Assembly (NCBI RefSeq): GCF_051251565.1
Contig: NZ_JBPOFB010000001.1
Span: 1-64,000, forward strand
Reading direction: 5' to 3'
DNA: 64,000 nt
Source: Marivita sp051251565
GTDB lineage: Bacteria; Pseudomonadota; Alphaproteobacteria; Rhodobacterales; Rhodobacteraceae
Position numbers and translations under genes: made by a program. The notes beneath the pieces were generated by a model, which worked only from the letters and a program-made list of their open reading frames with translations, ran no database searches and was not told the origin of the DNA. Shown here piece by piece: positions 1 to 8,060 of the stretch; the stretch's first letter is position 1, and every line of letters begins with the position of its first letter.

Positions 1-70
1 CCCGGGGGCGGAATCGAACCACCGACACGAGGATTTTCAATCCACTGCTCTACCCCTGAGCTACCCGGGC
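1..70 (-). tRNA. tRNA-Phe (GAA), 3' end cut by window edge
   Basis: Read on the minus strand, a full cloverleaf is visible: acceptor strand GCCCGGG, D arm GCTC/GAGC, anticodon loop TTGAAAA with anticodon GAA, and T arm GGTGG/CCGCC around TTCGATT. The last acceptor base, the discriminator base and any CCA lie outside the window. The anticodon stem GTGGA/TCCTC has a T-T mismatch at its second pair, the only imperfection seen. The gene reads leftwards, away from rnhB. Confidence 0.95.
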
Positions 71-245
71 ACGGGTGAACGTTCGACGTTCGGGTTGCAG
101 CGTTCTATGTGACGGTTTGGGGCGTGTCCAGTGGGTTTTGATACGAAAGCATAAAAACAAATTTCATGTTGGATTGTATCAATGTGGTACGGTGAGAGAG
201 GGGCAGGTGGCTTGCCATCCTCGGTGATATCAGCAACCTGAGCGG

Positions 246-851
246 ATGATTCCAAGTTTTGAATTCGAAGACCGTTTGCGGGCGGGCGGTATGCTACGGA
301 TCGCGGGGGTTGACGAAGCCGGGCGCGGGCCTTTGGCGGGGCCTGTCGTAGCGGCGGCTGTCGTTTTGAAGGCGGATACTGTGCCGGTTGGGCTTAACGA
401 TTCCAAAGTCCTTACTGCGCACAAGCGTGGTGCGTTGCTCAGTTTGATCCTCGAACACGCACAAGTCGGGATAGGAGAGGCGAGCGTTCAGGAAATTGAC
501 GAGATCAATATCCTACGTGCCAGCCACCTTGCCATGTGCAGAGCCATTGACGCTCTGCCGCACACCCCGGATCATGTGCTGATCGACGGCAACCTTGTGC
601 CACGGGAACTAACCCTTTCGGCAACCCCAATCATCAAAGGAGACAGTCTGTCTCTGAGCATCGCAGCGGCGTCGATTGTGGCCAAAACAAGGCGTGACGC
701 AATCATGTGGGATTTGGCGCAACAGTGTCCTGGCTATGGTTGGGAAACGAACCAAGGTTACCCTACAAAATGTCACAAAGAAGCCCTTCGAAATCTTGGT
801 GTAACCCCACACCATAGACGTTCGTTCAAGCCGGTCCACAATATGTTGTGA
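246..851 (+). CDS. rnhB: Ribonuclease HII
   Basis: RNase HII cleaves the RNA strand of RNA-DNA hybrids and starts removal of single ribonucleotides from DNA. The 201-aa protein carries the family signature GVDEAGRGPLAGPV (Asp23 and Glu24 bind metal), a second acidic site in VLIDGN (Asp114) and the SIVAKTRRD motif ending at Asp151, so the active site looks complete. Its length fits the compact alphaproteobacterial form. It lies 116 bp upstream of ccrM on the same strand, a pairing known in related alphaproteobacteria. An ATG with the expected short N-terminus sets the start. Confidence 0.96.
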   Translation: MIPSFEFEDRLRAGGMLRIAGVDEAGRGPLAGPVVAAAVVLKADTVPVGLNDSKVLTAHKRGALLSLILEHAQVGIGEASVQEIDEINILRASHLAMCRAIDALPHTPDHVLIDGNLVPRELTLSATPIIKGDSLSLSIAAASIVAKTRRDAIMWDLAQQCPGYGWETNQGYPTKCHKEALRNLGVTPHHRRSFKPVHNML

Positions 852-873
852 CAAGGAAAAATCATAACCACTT

Positions 874-912
874 GATTCAAAAAAGAAATTGACCGCGAAT
901 CGGCTTTGACTC
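874..912. promoter_or_regulatory. Three GANTC methylation sites in the ccrM leader
   Basis: The rnhB-ccrM gap contains GATTC (874-878), GAATC (897-901) and GACTC (908-912), all matching GANTC, the sequence methylated by CcrM itself. A possible -35 element TTGACC sits at 889-894 among them; no convincing -10 was found. In Caulobacter, GANTC sites in the ccrM leader are known to tie ccrM transcription to methylation state. A similar autoregulatory role here is inference. Confidence 0.6.
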
Positions 913-967
913 ATCTTTAGGCCCAACGACAGAGCGCAATAATTGCGCCGGCACGATAGGCAGAGTA

Positions 968-2071
968 ATGACAAAGATGACCAAGCCGAACAGCGCGGAC
1001 GCGTTGCCGATCAACACCATACTTGCGGGCGACTGCATCGATGTCATGAACGGGTTGCCCGCTGCGTCGGTCGATCTGATTTTTGCAGACCCACCCTATA
1101 ACCTCCAGCTCAGGGGCGATTTGCACCGCCCCGACAATTCACTTGTCGATGCTGTGGATGACGACTGGGATCAGTTTTCAAGCTTCAAAGTGTATGACGA
1201 ATTCACCCGTGCCTGGCTCAAGGCGGCGCGTCGTTTGTTGAAGCCCGATGGCGCGATCTGGGTGATCGGGTCGTATCACAATATTTTCCGCGTCGGATCT
1301 GCGCTTCAGGATGAAGGCTACTGGATCCTCAACGACGTGATCTGGCGCAAGTCGAACCCGATGCCGAATTTCCGGGGAAAACGTTTCACCAACGCGCATG
1401 AAACCATGATCTGGGCGTCGAAATCCGAAGGCGCGAAATACACCTTCAACTACGAAGCCCTCAAGGCGTTGAACGAAGGTATCCAGATGCGGTCGGACTG
1501 GGTTCTGCCGATCTGCAATGGCGGTGAGCGCCTCAAGGATGCGGCAGGCGACAAGGCGCATCCGACGCAGAAACCGCAGGCGTTGCTTCACCGTGTACTG
1601 GTTGGCGCGACCAAACCGGGCGATATCGTGCTCGATCCCTTCTTTGGAACGGGCACAACCGGGGCCGTGGCCAAGATGCTGGGCCGGGATTGGATCGGCA
1701 TTGAACGCGAAGAAAAATACCGCGTGGTCGCCGAGCAGCGGATCGCTGCGGTGCGGCGTCTGGACAAGGCCGCGCTTGAAACCACGACAAGCAAGCGCGC
1801 GGAACCGCGCGTGCCCTTTGGCCAACTGGTCGAGCGAGGCATGCTGCGCCCGGGCGAAGAATTGCTGAGCATGAACGGGCGTCACAAGGCCAAGGTGCGC
1901 GCGGACGGCACCCTTATCGGGAATGACATCAAGGGATCGATCCACCAGGTGGGTGCACATCTTGAAGGCGCACCAAGCTGCAATGGCTGGACCTATTGGT
2001 GCTTCAAACGTGATGGCAAAACCGTTCCCATCGACGTTCTGCGTCAGCAGATACGGTCCGAGTTAAACTGA
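968..2071 (+). CDS. ccrM: Cell-cycle-regulated DNA adenine methyltransferase CcrM (GANTC)
   Basis: CcrM-type enzymes methylate the adenine of GANTC and link DNA replication to gene expression in alphaproteobacteria. The 367-aa protein has the beta-class order: catalytic DPPY at residues 41-44 near the N-terminus, then the SAM-binding stretch ending in DPFFGTGTTGAVA around residues 215-230. A C-terminal domain of about 90 residues (from roughly 275) matches the extension that separates CcrM from short restriction methylases. No restriction endonuclease gene is adjacent, consistent with an orphan regulatory enzyme. The leader carries three GANTC sites and a strong terminator follows. Confidence 0.95.
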   Translation: MTKMTKPNSADALPINTILAGDCIDVMNGLPAASVDLIFADPPYNLQLRGDLHRPDNSLVDAVDDDWDQFSSFKVYDEFTRAWLKAARRLLKPDGAIWVIGSYHNIFRVGSALQDEGYWILNDVIWRKSNPMPNFRGKRFTNAHETMIWASKSEGAKYTFNYEALKALNEGIQMRSDWVLPICNGGERLKDAAGDKAHPTQKPQALLHRVLVGATKPGDIVLDPFFGTGTTGAVAKMLGRDWIGIEREEKYRVVAEQRIAAVRRLDKAALETTTSKRAEPRVPFGQLVERGMLRPGEELLSMNGRHKAKVRADGTLIGNDIKGSIHQVGAHLEGAPSCNGWTYWCFKRDGKTVPIDVLRQQIRSELN

Positions 2072-2126
2072 TTTTCAACAGAACACCGCCGGTGCCTGCG
2101 GCCATGTAATCGCGGCACCACACCTT

Positions 2127-2155
2127 GCCCCGCCGACCTTCGGCGGGGCTTTTTT
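2127..2155 (+). terminator. Rho-independent terminator of ccrM
   Basis: A perfect 9-bp stem GCCCCGCCG/CGGCGGGGC with a 5-nt loop is followed by six T residues. It lies 56 bp after the ccrM stop codon and is oriented to end ccrM transcription. Confidence 0.9.
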
Positions 2156-2306
2156 CATCTGCTGTCAGGCTGTTGAGTTTCTCCAGACCCATGGTGATCC
2201 AACGTCCAAAGTGTCGTGACACGGCCGGTATAGGCAGTATACCGGATCAGACTTGACACCACAGCTGCACGGCAACGCAAGCAGCAGACCGAAAGGAAGA
2301 CCTGCG

Positions 2307-3080
2307 ATGAAATGGGCCCGCGTTCGCAATAGTGACGAGACCGAGAGCACAGGACTAGTAATGGATGGTATGTTCCACCCGCGTTCCAGCCTTGGGTCCG
2401 ACACCGCTTCAGGCGACCCAATCGCTCTGGCGGATGTCACGCTCCTTTCGCCGGTGGTGCCGGGAAAATTCATCGGACTGTGGAACAACTTCAAGGCCGC
2501 AGCCGAAAAGGGTGGCCAAGATCATCCAACCCATCCGCTGTATTTCTTCAAGGCCGACACGTCTCTCGCAGGGCCGGGGGCAGAGGTCGCTATTCCTGTT
2601 TCCGCAGGCCGCGTTGTTTTCGAAGGTGAGCTGGGCATCGTACTCGGGAACACCTGCAAGAACGTCTCTGTGGCCGAGGCCGAGGCCGCCATTTTCGGCT
2701 ACACTTGCATCAATGATTTCACCTCGCTGGATGTACTCAATGCGGACCCGTCTTTCCCGCAATGGACTCGTGCCAAAAGCTTTGACGGGTTTGGCGTCGT
2801 GGGTCCGGTCATTGAAACTGAGGTGGCGTGGCAAGATCTGACCATTACGGTTCTGGTGAACGACCGCGAACGTCAATCCTATCCGGCGAATGACATGATC
2901 CTGCCGCCCGCGCAGATCGTCAGCCTGTTGTCACAGGACATGACCCTCAATCCCGGCGACCTGATTGCCTGCGGCACCTCGCTCGGGGCGCGCCCTGTCA
3001 AGGCGGGGATGGTTGTGGATGTTGCGATTGACGGCATCGGTAGTGTGTCTGTCACGATGACGGCCCCGGTCGAGACCTGA
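2307..3080 (+). CDS. Fumarylacetoacetate hydrolase (FAH) family protein
   Basis: FAH-fold enzymes hydrolyse, decarboxylate or isomerise beta-keto acids in aromatic and sugar-acid catabolism. The 257-aa protein shows the fold core: GKFIGLWNNF, FFKADTSLAGPG, the metal-binding FEGELGIV (Glu-x-Glu), and GYTCINDFTSLD followed by RAKSFDGFGVVGP. ATG 2307 is chosen over the in-frame TTG at 2253 because AAGGAAGA lies at ideal SD spacing before it and family members begin MKWAR. It stands alone after the ccrM terminator, so context gives no substrate. The specific reaction cannot be assigned from sequence. Confidence 0.85.
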   Translation: MKWARVRNSDETESTGLVMDGMFHPRSSLGSDTASGDPIALADVTLLSPVVPGKFIGLWNNFKAAAEKGGQDHPTHPLYFFKADTSLAGPGAEVAIPVSAGRVVFEGELGIVLGNTCKNVSVAEAEAAIFGYTCINDFTSLDVLNADPSFPQWTRAKSFDGFGVVGPVIETEVAWQDLTITVLVNDRERQSYPANDMILPPAQIVSLLSQDMTLNPGDLIACGTSLGARPVKAGMVVDVAIDGIGSVSVTMTAPVET

Positions 3081-3322
3081 TATAGTTGGGCTGACCCTCG
3101 GCATAGACGGCAAAGCTTTGGGCACATCTGCCCAAAACTATGGACCTCGCGCATTTGTTAACCGCTTTGTACGGGCCTGCCACCTTGCAAATCCGCCCTC
3201 GACCCGTGCAAACTGGCAGGGAACCCGAAGCGGCTTTGGCGGTTTCATGAAACGTGGCATCGTAGGTCCACCATTTCACGAACGGCCACATTCGCAGCTG
3301 TGATTTGATTGAAAGGTTTCGC

Positions 3323-3967
3323 ATGGTTACTCGACGCTTCATGATTGCCGGACTTACGGCGCTTGCCACGCCAGCATTGATCCGGCCCGCCTTCGCCGCA
3401 CCCAGCGAATGGGACGGATGGGATGCGCAAGTGACCCCGGCGAATTTTGATCTGGGCACCAGCAACCCTTGGGGCCTGCATCCCCGCTACCTACCACAGC
3501 GGGTCACAGCGAATCCCAACCTGACGCCGGGCGATGTGCATGTCGATGCGGTGGCGCGCTATCTCTACCACATACAGGACGATGGCAGTGCGATGCGCTA
3601 CGGGGTCGCCATTGGCCGTGACGGGTTGTACGAACCCGGCGTCTACACGATCCGGCGCAAGGCAAAATGGCCCAAATGGACACCGACGCCCGCGATGATC
3701 GAACGCGAGCCCGAAAAATACGCCCGCTGGGAAGATGGAATGCCCCCCGGTCCTGAAAACGCCTTGGGGTCACGCGCGCTCTATCTCTATGTCGGCAACC
3801 GCGACACTTATTTGCGTGTGCATGGCACACCTGCGCCGCGCTCTATCGGGACACGGGCAAGCTCTGGCTGCGTGCGCATGGTGATGGCGCATATCAACAC
3901 GCTTTATGATCAGGTGGACACGGGCAAGACAGCGTATCTCTATCCGACAGACGGCGGCGCGCTGTAA
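3323..3967 (+). CDS. Exported L,D-transpeptidase (YkuD family)
   Basis: YkuD enzymes make 3-3 peptidoglycan cross-links or attach proteins to peptidoglycan through a catalytic cysteine. The 214-aa protein has an N-terminal export signal (VTRRFMIAGLTALATPALI...AFA) with an adjacent arginine pair that may allow Tat export. The C-terminal half has the YkuD signature YLRVHGTP...SSGCVRMVMAHI, with catalytic Cys in SSGCVRM. The start at 3323 follows SD GAAAGG at good spacing; an upstream in-frame ATG (3305) would precede the signal with charged residues. The gene is monocistronic, with a convergent lipoprotein gene 9 bp downstream. Confidence 0.9.
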   Translation: MVTRRFMIAGLTALATPALIRPAFAAPSEWDGWDAQVTPANFDLGTSNPWGLHPRYLPQRVTANPNLTPGDVHVDAVARYLYHIQDDGSAMRYGVAIGRDGLYEPGVYTIRRKAKWPKWTPTPAMIEREPEKYARWEDGMPPGPENALGSRALYLYVGNRDTYLRVHGTPAPRSIGTRASSGCVRMVMAHINTLYDQVDTGKTAYLYPTDGGAL

Positions 3968-3976
3968 CTCAGCGCA

Positions 3977-4258
3977 TCACGAATCGGCGGGACGCACACA
4001 GATCGGGTTGCCGTTGGTTGTGCGCAACGGCAGCTCTGTCGTCTCGACAGGCCCACGGTGCGTGTACCAATAGCACCCGTCCTCTTGTTTCACGCGCGCG
4101 GTGCTCAGGTCTTGAAACGATGCGGCGATTGAGGACACTGATTCCGGCACAGTGATGGAATTGACCCCTGTGGACCCGCCGGTTCCGGGTACGGGTTCAC
4201 ACGCGGCAAGGCCCAGAAAGAACAAAGAGCCTGCGAAAATAGCCTTGGGTGTGGTCAT
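3977..4258 (-). CDS. Small hypothetical lipoprotein
   Basis: This 93-aa protein begins with a lipoprotein signal peptide ending in LGLAAC, where the Cys would be lipidated. The mature part is about 73 residues, Ser/Thr-rich at first, with two further cysteines (DGCYWYTHRGP and GNPICVRP) that could form a disulphide. No known domain is recognised. It is convergent with the L,D-transpeptidase, whose stop is 9 bp away, and may act in the periplasm or outer membrane. Function unknown. Confidence 0.75.
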   Translation of the reverse strand: MTTPKAIFAGSLFFLGLAACEPVPGTGGSTGVNSITVPESVSSIAASFQDLSTARVKQEDGCYWYTHRGPVETTELPLRTTNGNPICVRPADS

Positions 4259-4522
4259 GGTGCACTCATTCTACTGTGTTATGTTGCGACGAAGGTCGCA
4301 CTCCTTGTCTGGGGCCGCAAGACTGTCTGACCATCTCGGGTACACAGCATGGCATCGGTGCCGCAATGATCACAGCGCGCCGCTGACCAAGCCAAAGCAA
4401 TGTGACCTGCGTGGCGGCCGAAATTTTGGCATACCAAAGGCGTTGAAGTTCCCGCCGCGCGATGCGTAGAGTGCGCCGAAGGCAACGCACGTAAACGTTG
4501 CATCCCATCCCCGGAGGCTTTC

Positions 4523-5416
4523 TTGGACATTCGCGCAATCCTGATGGGACTGGCCTTTGCCGTCATGTGGTCCTCGGCCTTCACTTCGGCACGGATCATC
4601 GTCGCCGACGCGCCGCCTTTGATGGCGCTTGCCTTTCGCTTTGCAATCTCGGGTGCGCTGGCGGTGCTGATCGCGCTCTGGATGGGCCAAAGCTGGCGGC
4701 TGACCAAACTCCAATGGCGCGCGACGATCATTTTTGGCATTTGCCAAAACGCGCTTTATCTCGGGCTGAACTTCGTGGCGATGCAACGGATCGAAGCGTC
4801 GCTAGCCGCGATCATCGCCTCAAGCATGCCGCTACTTGTCGGGGTGGCCGGTTGGTTGTTCGCGGGTCAGCGCATGTCGCCGTTGGGCGTGCTTGGTCTC
4901 GTCGCAGGGTTCTGCGGTGTGGTCATCATCATGGGCGCGCGGCTGGGGGCAGGGGCGGACCTGCTGGGTGTTGGACTGTGCCTCATTGGGGTTTTGTCGC
5001 TGACCGTCGCCACACTGGCGCTGCGCAATGCCAGCTCTGGTGGCAATTTCATGATGATTGTTGGACTTCAGATGCTGATCGGAAGCGCGGTTCTTTGGCC
5101 AGCGGCACTTATCCTCGAAACGCTTGAGGTGACGATGTCCCCGAAGCTGGTGCTGGCTTTTGTCTATACCACGCTGGTGCCCGGTCTGGCCGCCACACTG
5201 GTCTGGTTCTGGCTGGTCAACCGGATCGGCGCGGTCAAGGCGGCAACCTTCCACTTCCTGAACCCGTTTCTGGGCGTCGCAATAGCTGCGCTGATTCTGT
5301 CCGAAGGGCTGGGCCTGACCGACGTGATCGGCGTGGTCATCATAACCGGGGGCATCCTTGCGGTGCAATTGTCGCGCCAGACGGACAATTCTGAAACAAT
5401 CGCCACGGGGAAGTGA
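4523..5416 (+). CDS. EamA/DMT-family transporter
   Basis: Drug/metabolite transporters of the EamA type are 10-helix permeases, often exporting amino acids or related metabolites. The 297-aa sequence is strongly hydrophobic, with two repeated EamA halves (about residues 5-135 and 148-285); the second half has the typical VYTTLVPGLAATLVWFWLVNRIGAVKAA...LNPFLGVAIAALILSE. The start is a TTG with GGAGG five bases upstream; the next ATG (residue 8) lies inside the first helix. The substrate is not determinable. Confidence 0.88.
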   Translation: MDIRAILMGLAFAVMWSSAFTSARIIVADAPPLMALAFRFAISGALAVLIALWMGQSWRLTKLQWRATIIFGICQNALYLGLNFVAMQRIEASLAAIIASSMPLLVGVAGWLFAGQRMSPLGVLGLVAGFCGVVIIMGARLGAGADLLGVGLCLIGVLSLTVATLALRNASSGGNFMMIVGLQMLIGSAVLWPAALILETLEVTMSPKLVLAFVYTTLVPGLAATLVWFWLVNRIGAVKAATFHFLNPFLGVAIAALILSEGLGLTDVIGVVIITGGILAVQLSRQTDNSETIATGK

Positions 5417-5464
5417 GCAGACGTCAGATGACAGATTGGCCTAGGCTGGTTTACGCAAAGCCGT

Positions 5465-6178
5465 ATGGAATTTGTGTTCGCATATCTGGCCGGTCTCCTG
5501 ACGCTCATTAACCCGTGCGTGATCCCGGTTTTGCCCATTGTGCTGGCCTCTGCCGTACAAGCGGACAGGCGTGGTCCCTTGGCGCTTGCCGCCGGGATGA
5601 GCCTGTCTTTCGTCGTGCTTGGCGTCAGCGTGACCGCCTTCGGCCACCTGATCGGGCTGACAGTCGATACCCTGGCCATGATCGGCGCATGGATGATGAT
5701 CGGGTTTGGTTTGCTCTTGCTGGTTCCCAAAGGCGCGGCTGTCATGGCCTCGGCCACTGCGGGGCTGTCGGCGCGGGCCGACGCCGGGATCGACGATCTG
5801 GATCGGCACAGCCTGCGCGGCCAATTCGCCGGAGGCGCGCTGCTTGGCGCAGTCTGGAGCCCCTGTATCGGCCCGACACTGGGCGGTGCCATCGCATTGG
5901 CCAGCCAAGGCCAAAGCCTTGGCCATGTCACCCTGATCATGACAGCCTTTGCGCTGGGCGTGTCCAGCATTATCCTTGGTCTTGCTTATGGTGCGCGTGG
6001 CGCTGTGGGCCGCAACACGGCACGGCTGCGCCAGATCGCACAGGCCAGCCGCCCAGTTCTTGGCGGTGCGTTCCTGCTCGTTGGGATTGGCCTGCTACTG
6101 CAATGGAACCACATGATCGAAATTTGGCTGCTCGACACTTTGCCGCCTTGGCTGGTCGATCTGTCCGTACGTTTTTGA
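5465..6178 (+). CDS. CcdA/DsbD-like transmembrane thiol-disulphide transporter
   Basis: CcdA proteins carry reducing equivalents across the inner membrane to periplasmic thioredoxins. The 237-aa protein has about six hydrophobic segments and the two conserved redox cysteines: one in INPCVIPVLP near the N-terminus and one in WSPCIGPTLGGAI. A secreted thioredoxin follows 21 bp downstream, its likely partner. No cytochrome c maturation genes are adjacent, so a general periplasmic thiol-reducing role is as likely as haem ligation. The exact acceptor is not evident. Confidence 0.85.
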   Translation: MEFVFAYLAGLLTLINPCVIPVLPIVLASAVQADRRGPLALAAGMSLSFVVLGVSVTAFGHLIGLTVDTLAMIGAWMMIGFGLLLLVPKGAAVMASATAGLSARADAGIDDLDRHSLRGQFAGGALLGAVWSPCIGPTLGGAIALASQGQSLGHVTLIMTAFALGVSSIILGLAYGARGAVGRNTARLRQIAQASRPVLGGAFLLVGIGLLLQWNHMIEIWLLDTLPPWLVDLSVRF

Positions 6179-6199
6179 CCCTCAAAAGGAGACACCTTC

Positions 6200-6610
6200 A
6201 TGGATCGCCGTACCTTTATCGCCTTGACCGCTGCCACTGCCACTTTGCCCTTCGCAGCCAGTGCCGACATCCTCGACTATACCCCCGGCCTTGTGCAGGA
6301 GCGGTTGGCCAAAGGCGAAACCGTCTTTCTGGATTTCACCGCGTCGTGGTGTTCGACCTGCCGGTCACAAGGCCGCACGATCCAAGCACTCAAGGTGGCG
6401 AACCCGGCTTACGGTCAGGCGGTCACGTTTATTGATGTCGACTGGGACACCTACGGCACGTCCGAGCTTGCCCAATCGCTGCAAATCCCGCGCCGGTCAA
6501 CGCTTGTAGTGCTGAAAGGCGATCAGGAATTGGGTCGCATCGTGGCCCAGACGGGCCAGTCCGAAATTCAGGCTTTGATGGATACAGCCTTGTCTGCCGC
6601 CACCTCGTAG
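6200..6610 (+). CDS. Periplasmic thioredoxin-like protein
   Basis: This 136-aa protein has an N-terminal export signal (MDRRTFIALTAATATLPFAASA) and then a thioredoxin fold with active site WCSTC in FLDFTASWCSTCRSQG. The expected cis-proline is in IPRRSTLVVL. AAAAGGAGA is an excellent SD for the start. Together with the CcdA-like protein just upstream it forms a two-component electron path: membrane CcdA would take electrons from cytoplasmic thioredoxin and pass them to this protein. The final substrate, such as a lipoprotein, cytochrome or peroxidase, is unknown. Confidence 0.88.
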   Translation: MDRRTFIALTAATATLPFAASADILDYTPGLVQERLAKGETVFLDFTASWCSTCRSQGRTIQALKVANPAYGQAVTFIDVDWDTYGTSELAQSLQIPRRSTLVVLKGDQELGRIVAQTGQSEIQALMDTALSAATS

Positions 6611-6652
6611 AGGTGGCATCACAGCCGCTTGCATCGGCCTTGCAGAGTGCAT

Positions 6653-7753
6653 TTAGCCGATCTTGCCTTGGTTCTTGCCCACCTGTCCGCGATGCAGCAA
6701 CAGGTGGTCGAGGATCACACAGGCCATCATTGCTTCACCCACCGGCACGGCACGAATACCAACGCAAGGGTCGTGGCGGCCCTTTGTGATGATCTCGGTT
6801 TCTTCGCCTGACTTGGTGATCGTTCGACGCGTGCTCAGGATCGACGAGGTCGGTTTGACCGCAAACCGCACGACAATGTCTTGCCCCGTGGAAATCCCGC
6901 CCAGAACACCGCCCGCGTGGTTGGAGCTGTACTCCGGCCCGTTCGGACCCATGAAAATCTCATCCGCATTGGCCGTCCCGGTCAAACTGGCCGAGGCCAT
7001 GCCTTCGCCGATCTCGACCCCTTTGACGGCATTGATGCTCATCATCGCGGCGGCCAGATCAGTGTCGATCTTGCCGTAAATCGGCGCACCCAGTCCGGCT
7101 GGCACACCGCGCGCGACCACTTCGATGACGGCACCCACGCTTTCGCCTGACTTGCGCAACCCGTCGAGGTAGTCAGCCCAATCGCTGGCCGCCTGTGCAT
7201 CCGGCACCCAGAACGGGTTGTTTTCGATCTCGTCCCAGTCGAACCGGCCCCGGTCAATCTGGTGTGGTCCCATCTGGGTCATATAGCCAGTGATCTGCAC
7301 ACCCGGCAGCATCGCCTTGATCGCCTCGCGCGCAAGACCGCCCGCCGCCACACGCGCGGCCGTTTCCCGCGCCGAGGACCGTCCGCCACCGCGATAATCG
7401 CGGATGCCGTATTTCTGCCAATAGGTGATATCGGCATGACCGGGGCGGAACTTTTCCATGATGTCGGAATAGTCCTTGGACCGCTGATCGGTGTTTTCGA
7501 TCATCAACTGCACCGGCGTGCCGGTGGTCTGACCTTCGAACACCCCCGACAGGATCTTGACCTCGTCGGCCTCGCGCCGCTGGGTGGTGAACTTGTTCTG
7601 CCCCGGTTTGCGCTTGTCCAGCCAGTGCTGGATCATACCTGCATCAATCGGCACCCCCGGAGGGCAGCCATCGACGGTTGCACCCAAGGCAGGCCCGTGG
7701 CTTTCGCCCCATGTGGTGACTCGGAAGAGATGTCCAAATGTGTTCAGGCTCAT
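6653..7753 (-). CDS. aroC: Chorismate synthase
   Basis: Chorismate synthase carries out the last shikimate-pathway step, turning EPSP into chorismate with reduced FMN. The 366-aa protein is full length and shows the family signatures GESHGPALGATVDGCPPG near the N-terminus, YRGGGRSSARETAARVAAG in the middle (about 127-145) and RHDPCVGIRAVPVGEAM near the C-terminus. It is convergent with the thioredoxin gene, with 42 bp between the stops. It reads away from the riboswitch-controlled thiamine operon and has no operon partner here. Confidence 0.97.
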   Translation of the reverse strand: MSLNTFGHLFRVTTWGESHGPALGATVDGCPPGVPIDAGMIQHWLDKRKPGQNKFTTQRREADEVKILSGVFEGQTTGTPVQLMIENTDQRSKDYSDIMEKFRPGHADITYWQKYGIRDYRGGGRSSARETAARVAAGGLAREAIKAMLPGVQITGYMTQMGPHQIDRGRFDWDEIENNPFWVPDAQAASDWADYLDGLRKSGESVGAVIEVVARGVPAGLGAPIYGKIDTDLAAAMMSINAVKGVEIGEGMASASLTGTANADEIFMGPNGPEYSSNHAGGVLGGISTGQDIVVRFAVKPTSSILSTRRTITKSGEETEIITKGRHDPCVGIRAVPVGEAMMACVILDHLLLHRGQVGKNQGKIG

Positions 7754-7844
7754 GGCGGTCTCCTTGGCTTGTCCGTGTCCTAGGGCAGCGGGCGGTGGTC
7801 CTCAAGATGTTTCGAATGGGCTATGCCCATCCGACAGAAGCGAG

Positions 7845-7877
7845 GGGCGCTGCCCGAGGTATTTTCGGCCCAAAGAA
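7845..7877. repeat. Intergenic hairpin plus GAGGTATTTT...CCCAAAGAA motif, copy 1
   Basis: A small hairpin (GGGC, GCT, GCCC) is followed by GAGGTATTTT, three bases and CCCAAAGAA. The same arrangement recurs at 27253-27284 downstream of uvrC. Both copies are non-coding and have terminator-like geometry. This copy lies between aroC and the riboswitch. Confidence 0.5.
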
Positions 7878-7932
7878 ACCGGGATCTGGAAGGGGCTTGC
7901 AGGGCTGGGCTTTGCGGATTACGCCTGTGCTT

Positions 7933-8012
7933 ACCTCGGGGTGCCAGAACTGGCTGAGATGCGCAAGCGAACCCGTTGAACCTGAACCGGTTAACACCGG
8001 CGGAGGGAAGGT
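7933..8012 (+). promoter_or_regulatory. TPP (THI-box) riboswitch controlling thiBPQ
   Basis: The RNA aptamer for thiamine pyrophosphate is recognised by its conserved cores GGGGTGCC, CTGAGATG, ACCCGTTGAACCTGA, CCGGTTAACACCGG and CGGAGGGAAGG in the correct order. Stem P1 pairs ACCT (7933-7936) with AGGT (8009-8012). It ends about 50 bp before the thiB start, with the SD AGGAGG at 8050-8055. Thiamine transport operons are a well-known target. Repression when TPP is abundant is expected, probably at translation. Confidence 0.95.
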
Positions 8013-8060
8013 CTGGACCTGGTCCTGCTTTGCCCTCTCGCCGCAAAACAGGAGGATGCC

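Noticed and set aside
61..255. 64-aa minus-strand frame between tRNA-Phe and rnhB
   Set aside because: No SD or family similarity, and it overlaps the mature tRNA-Phe gene.
968..2071. DNA methyltransferase as part of a restriction-modification or phage-defence system
   Set aside because: It has CcrM architecture with the C-terminal extension, no adjacent endonuclease, and sits beside rnhB as in other alphaproteobacteria.
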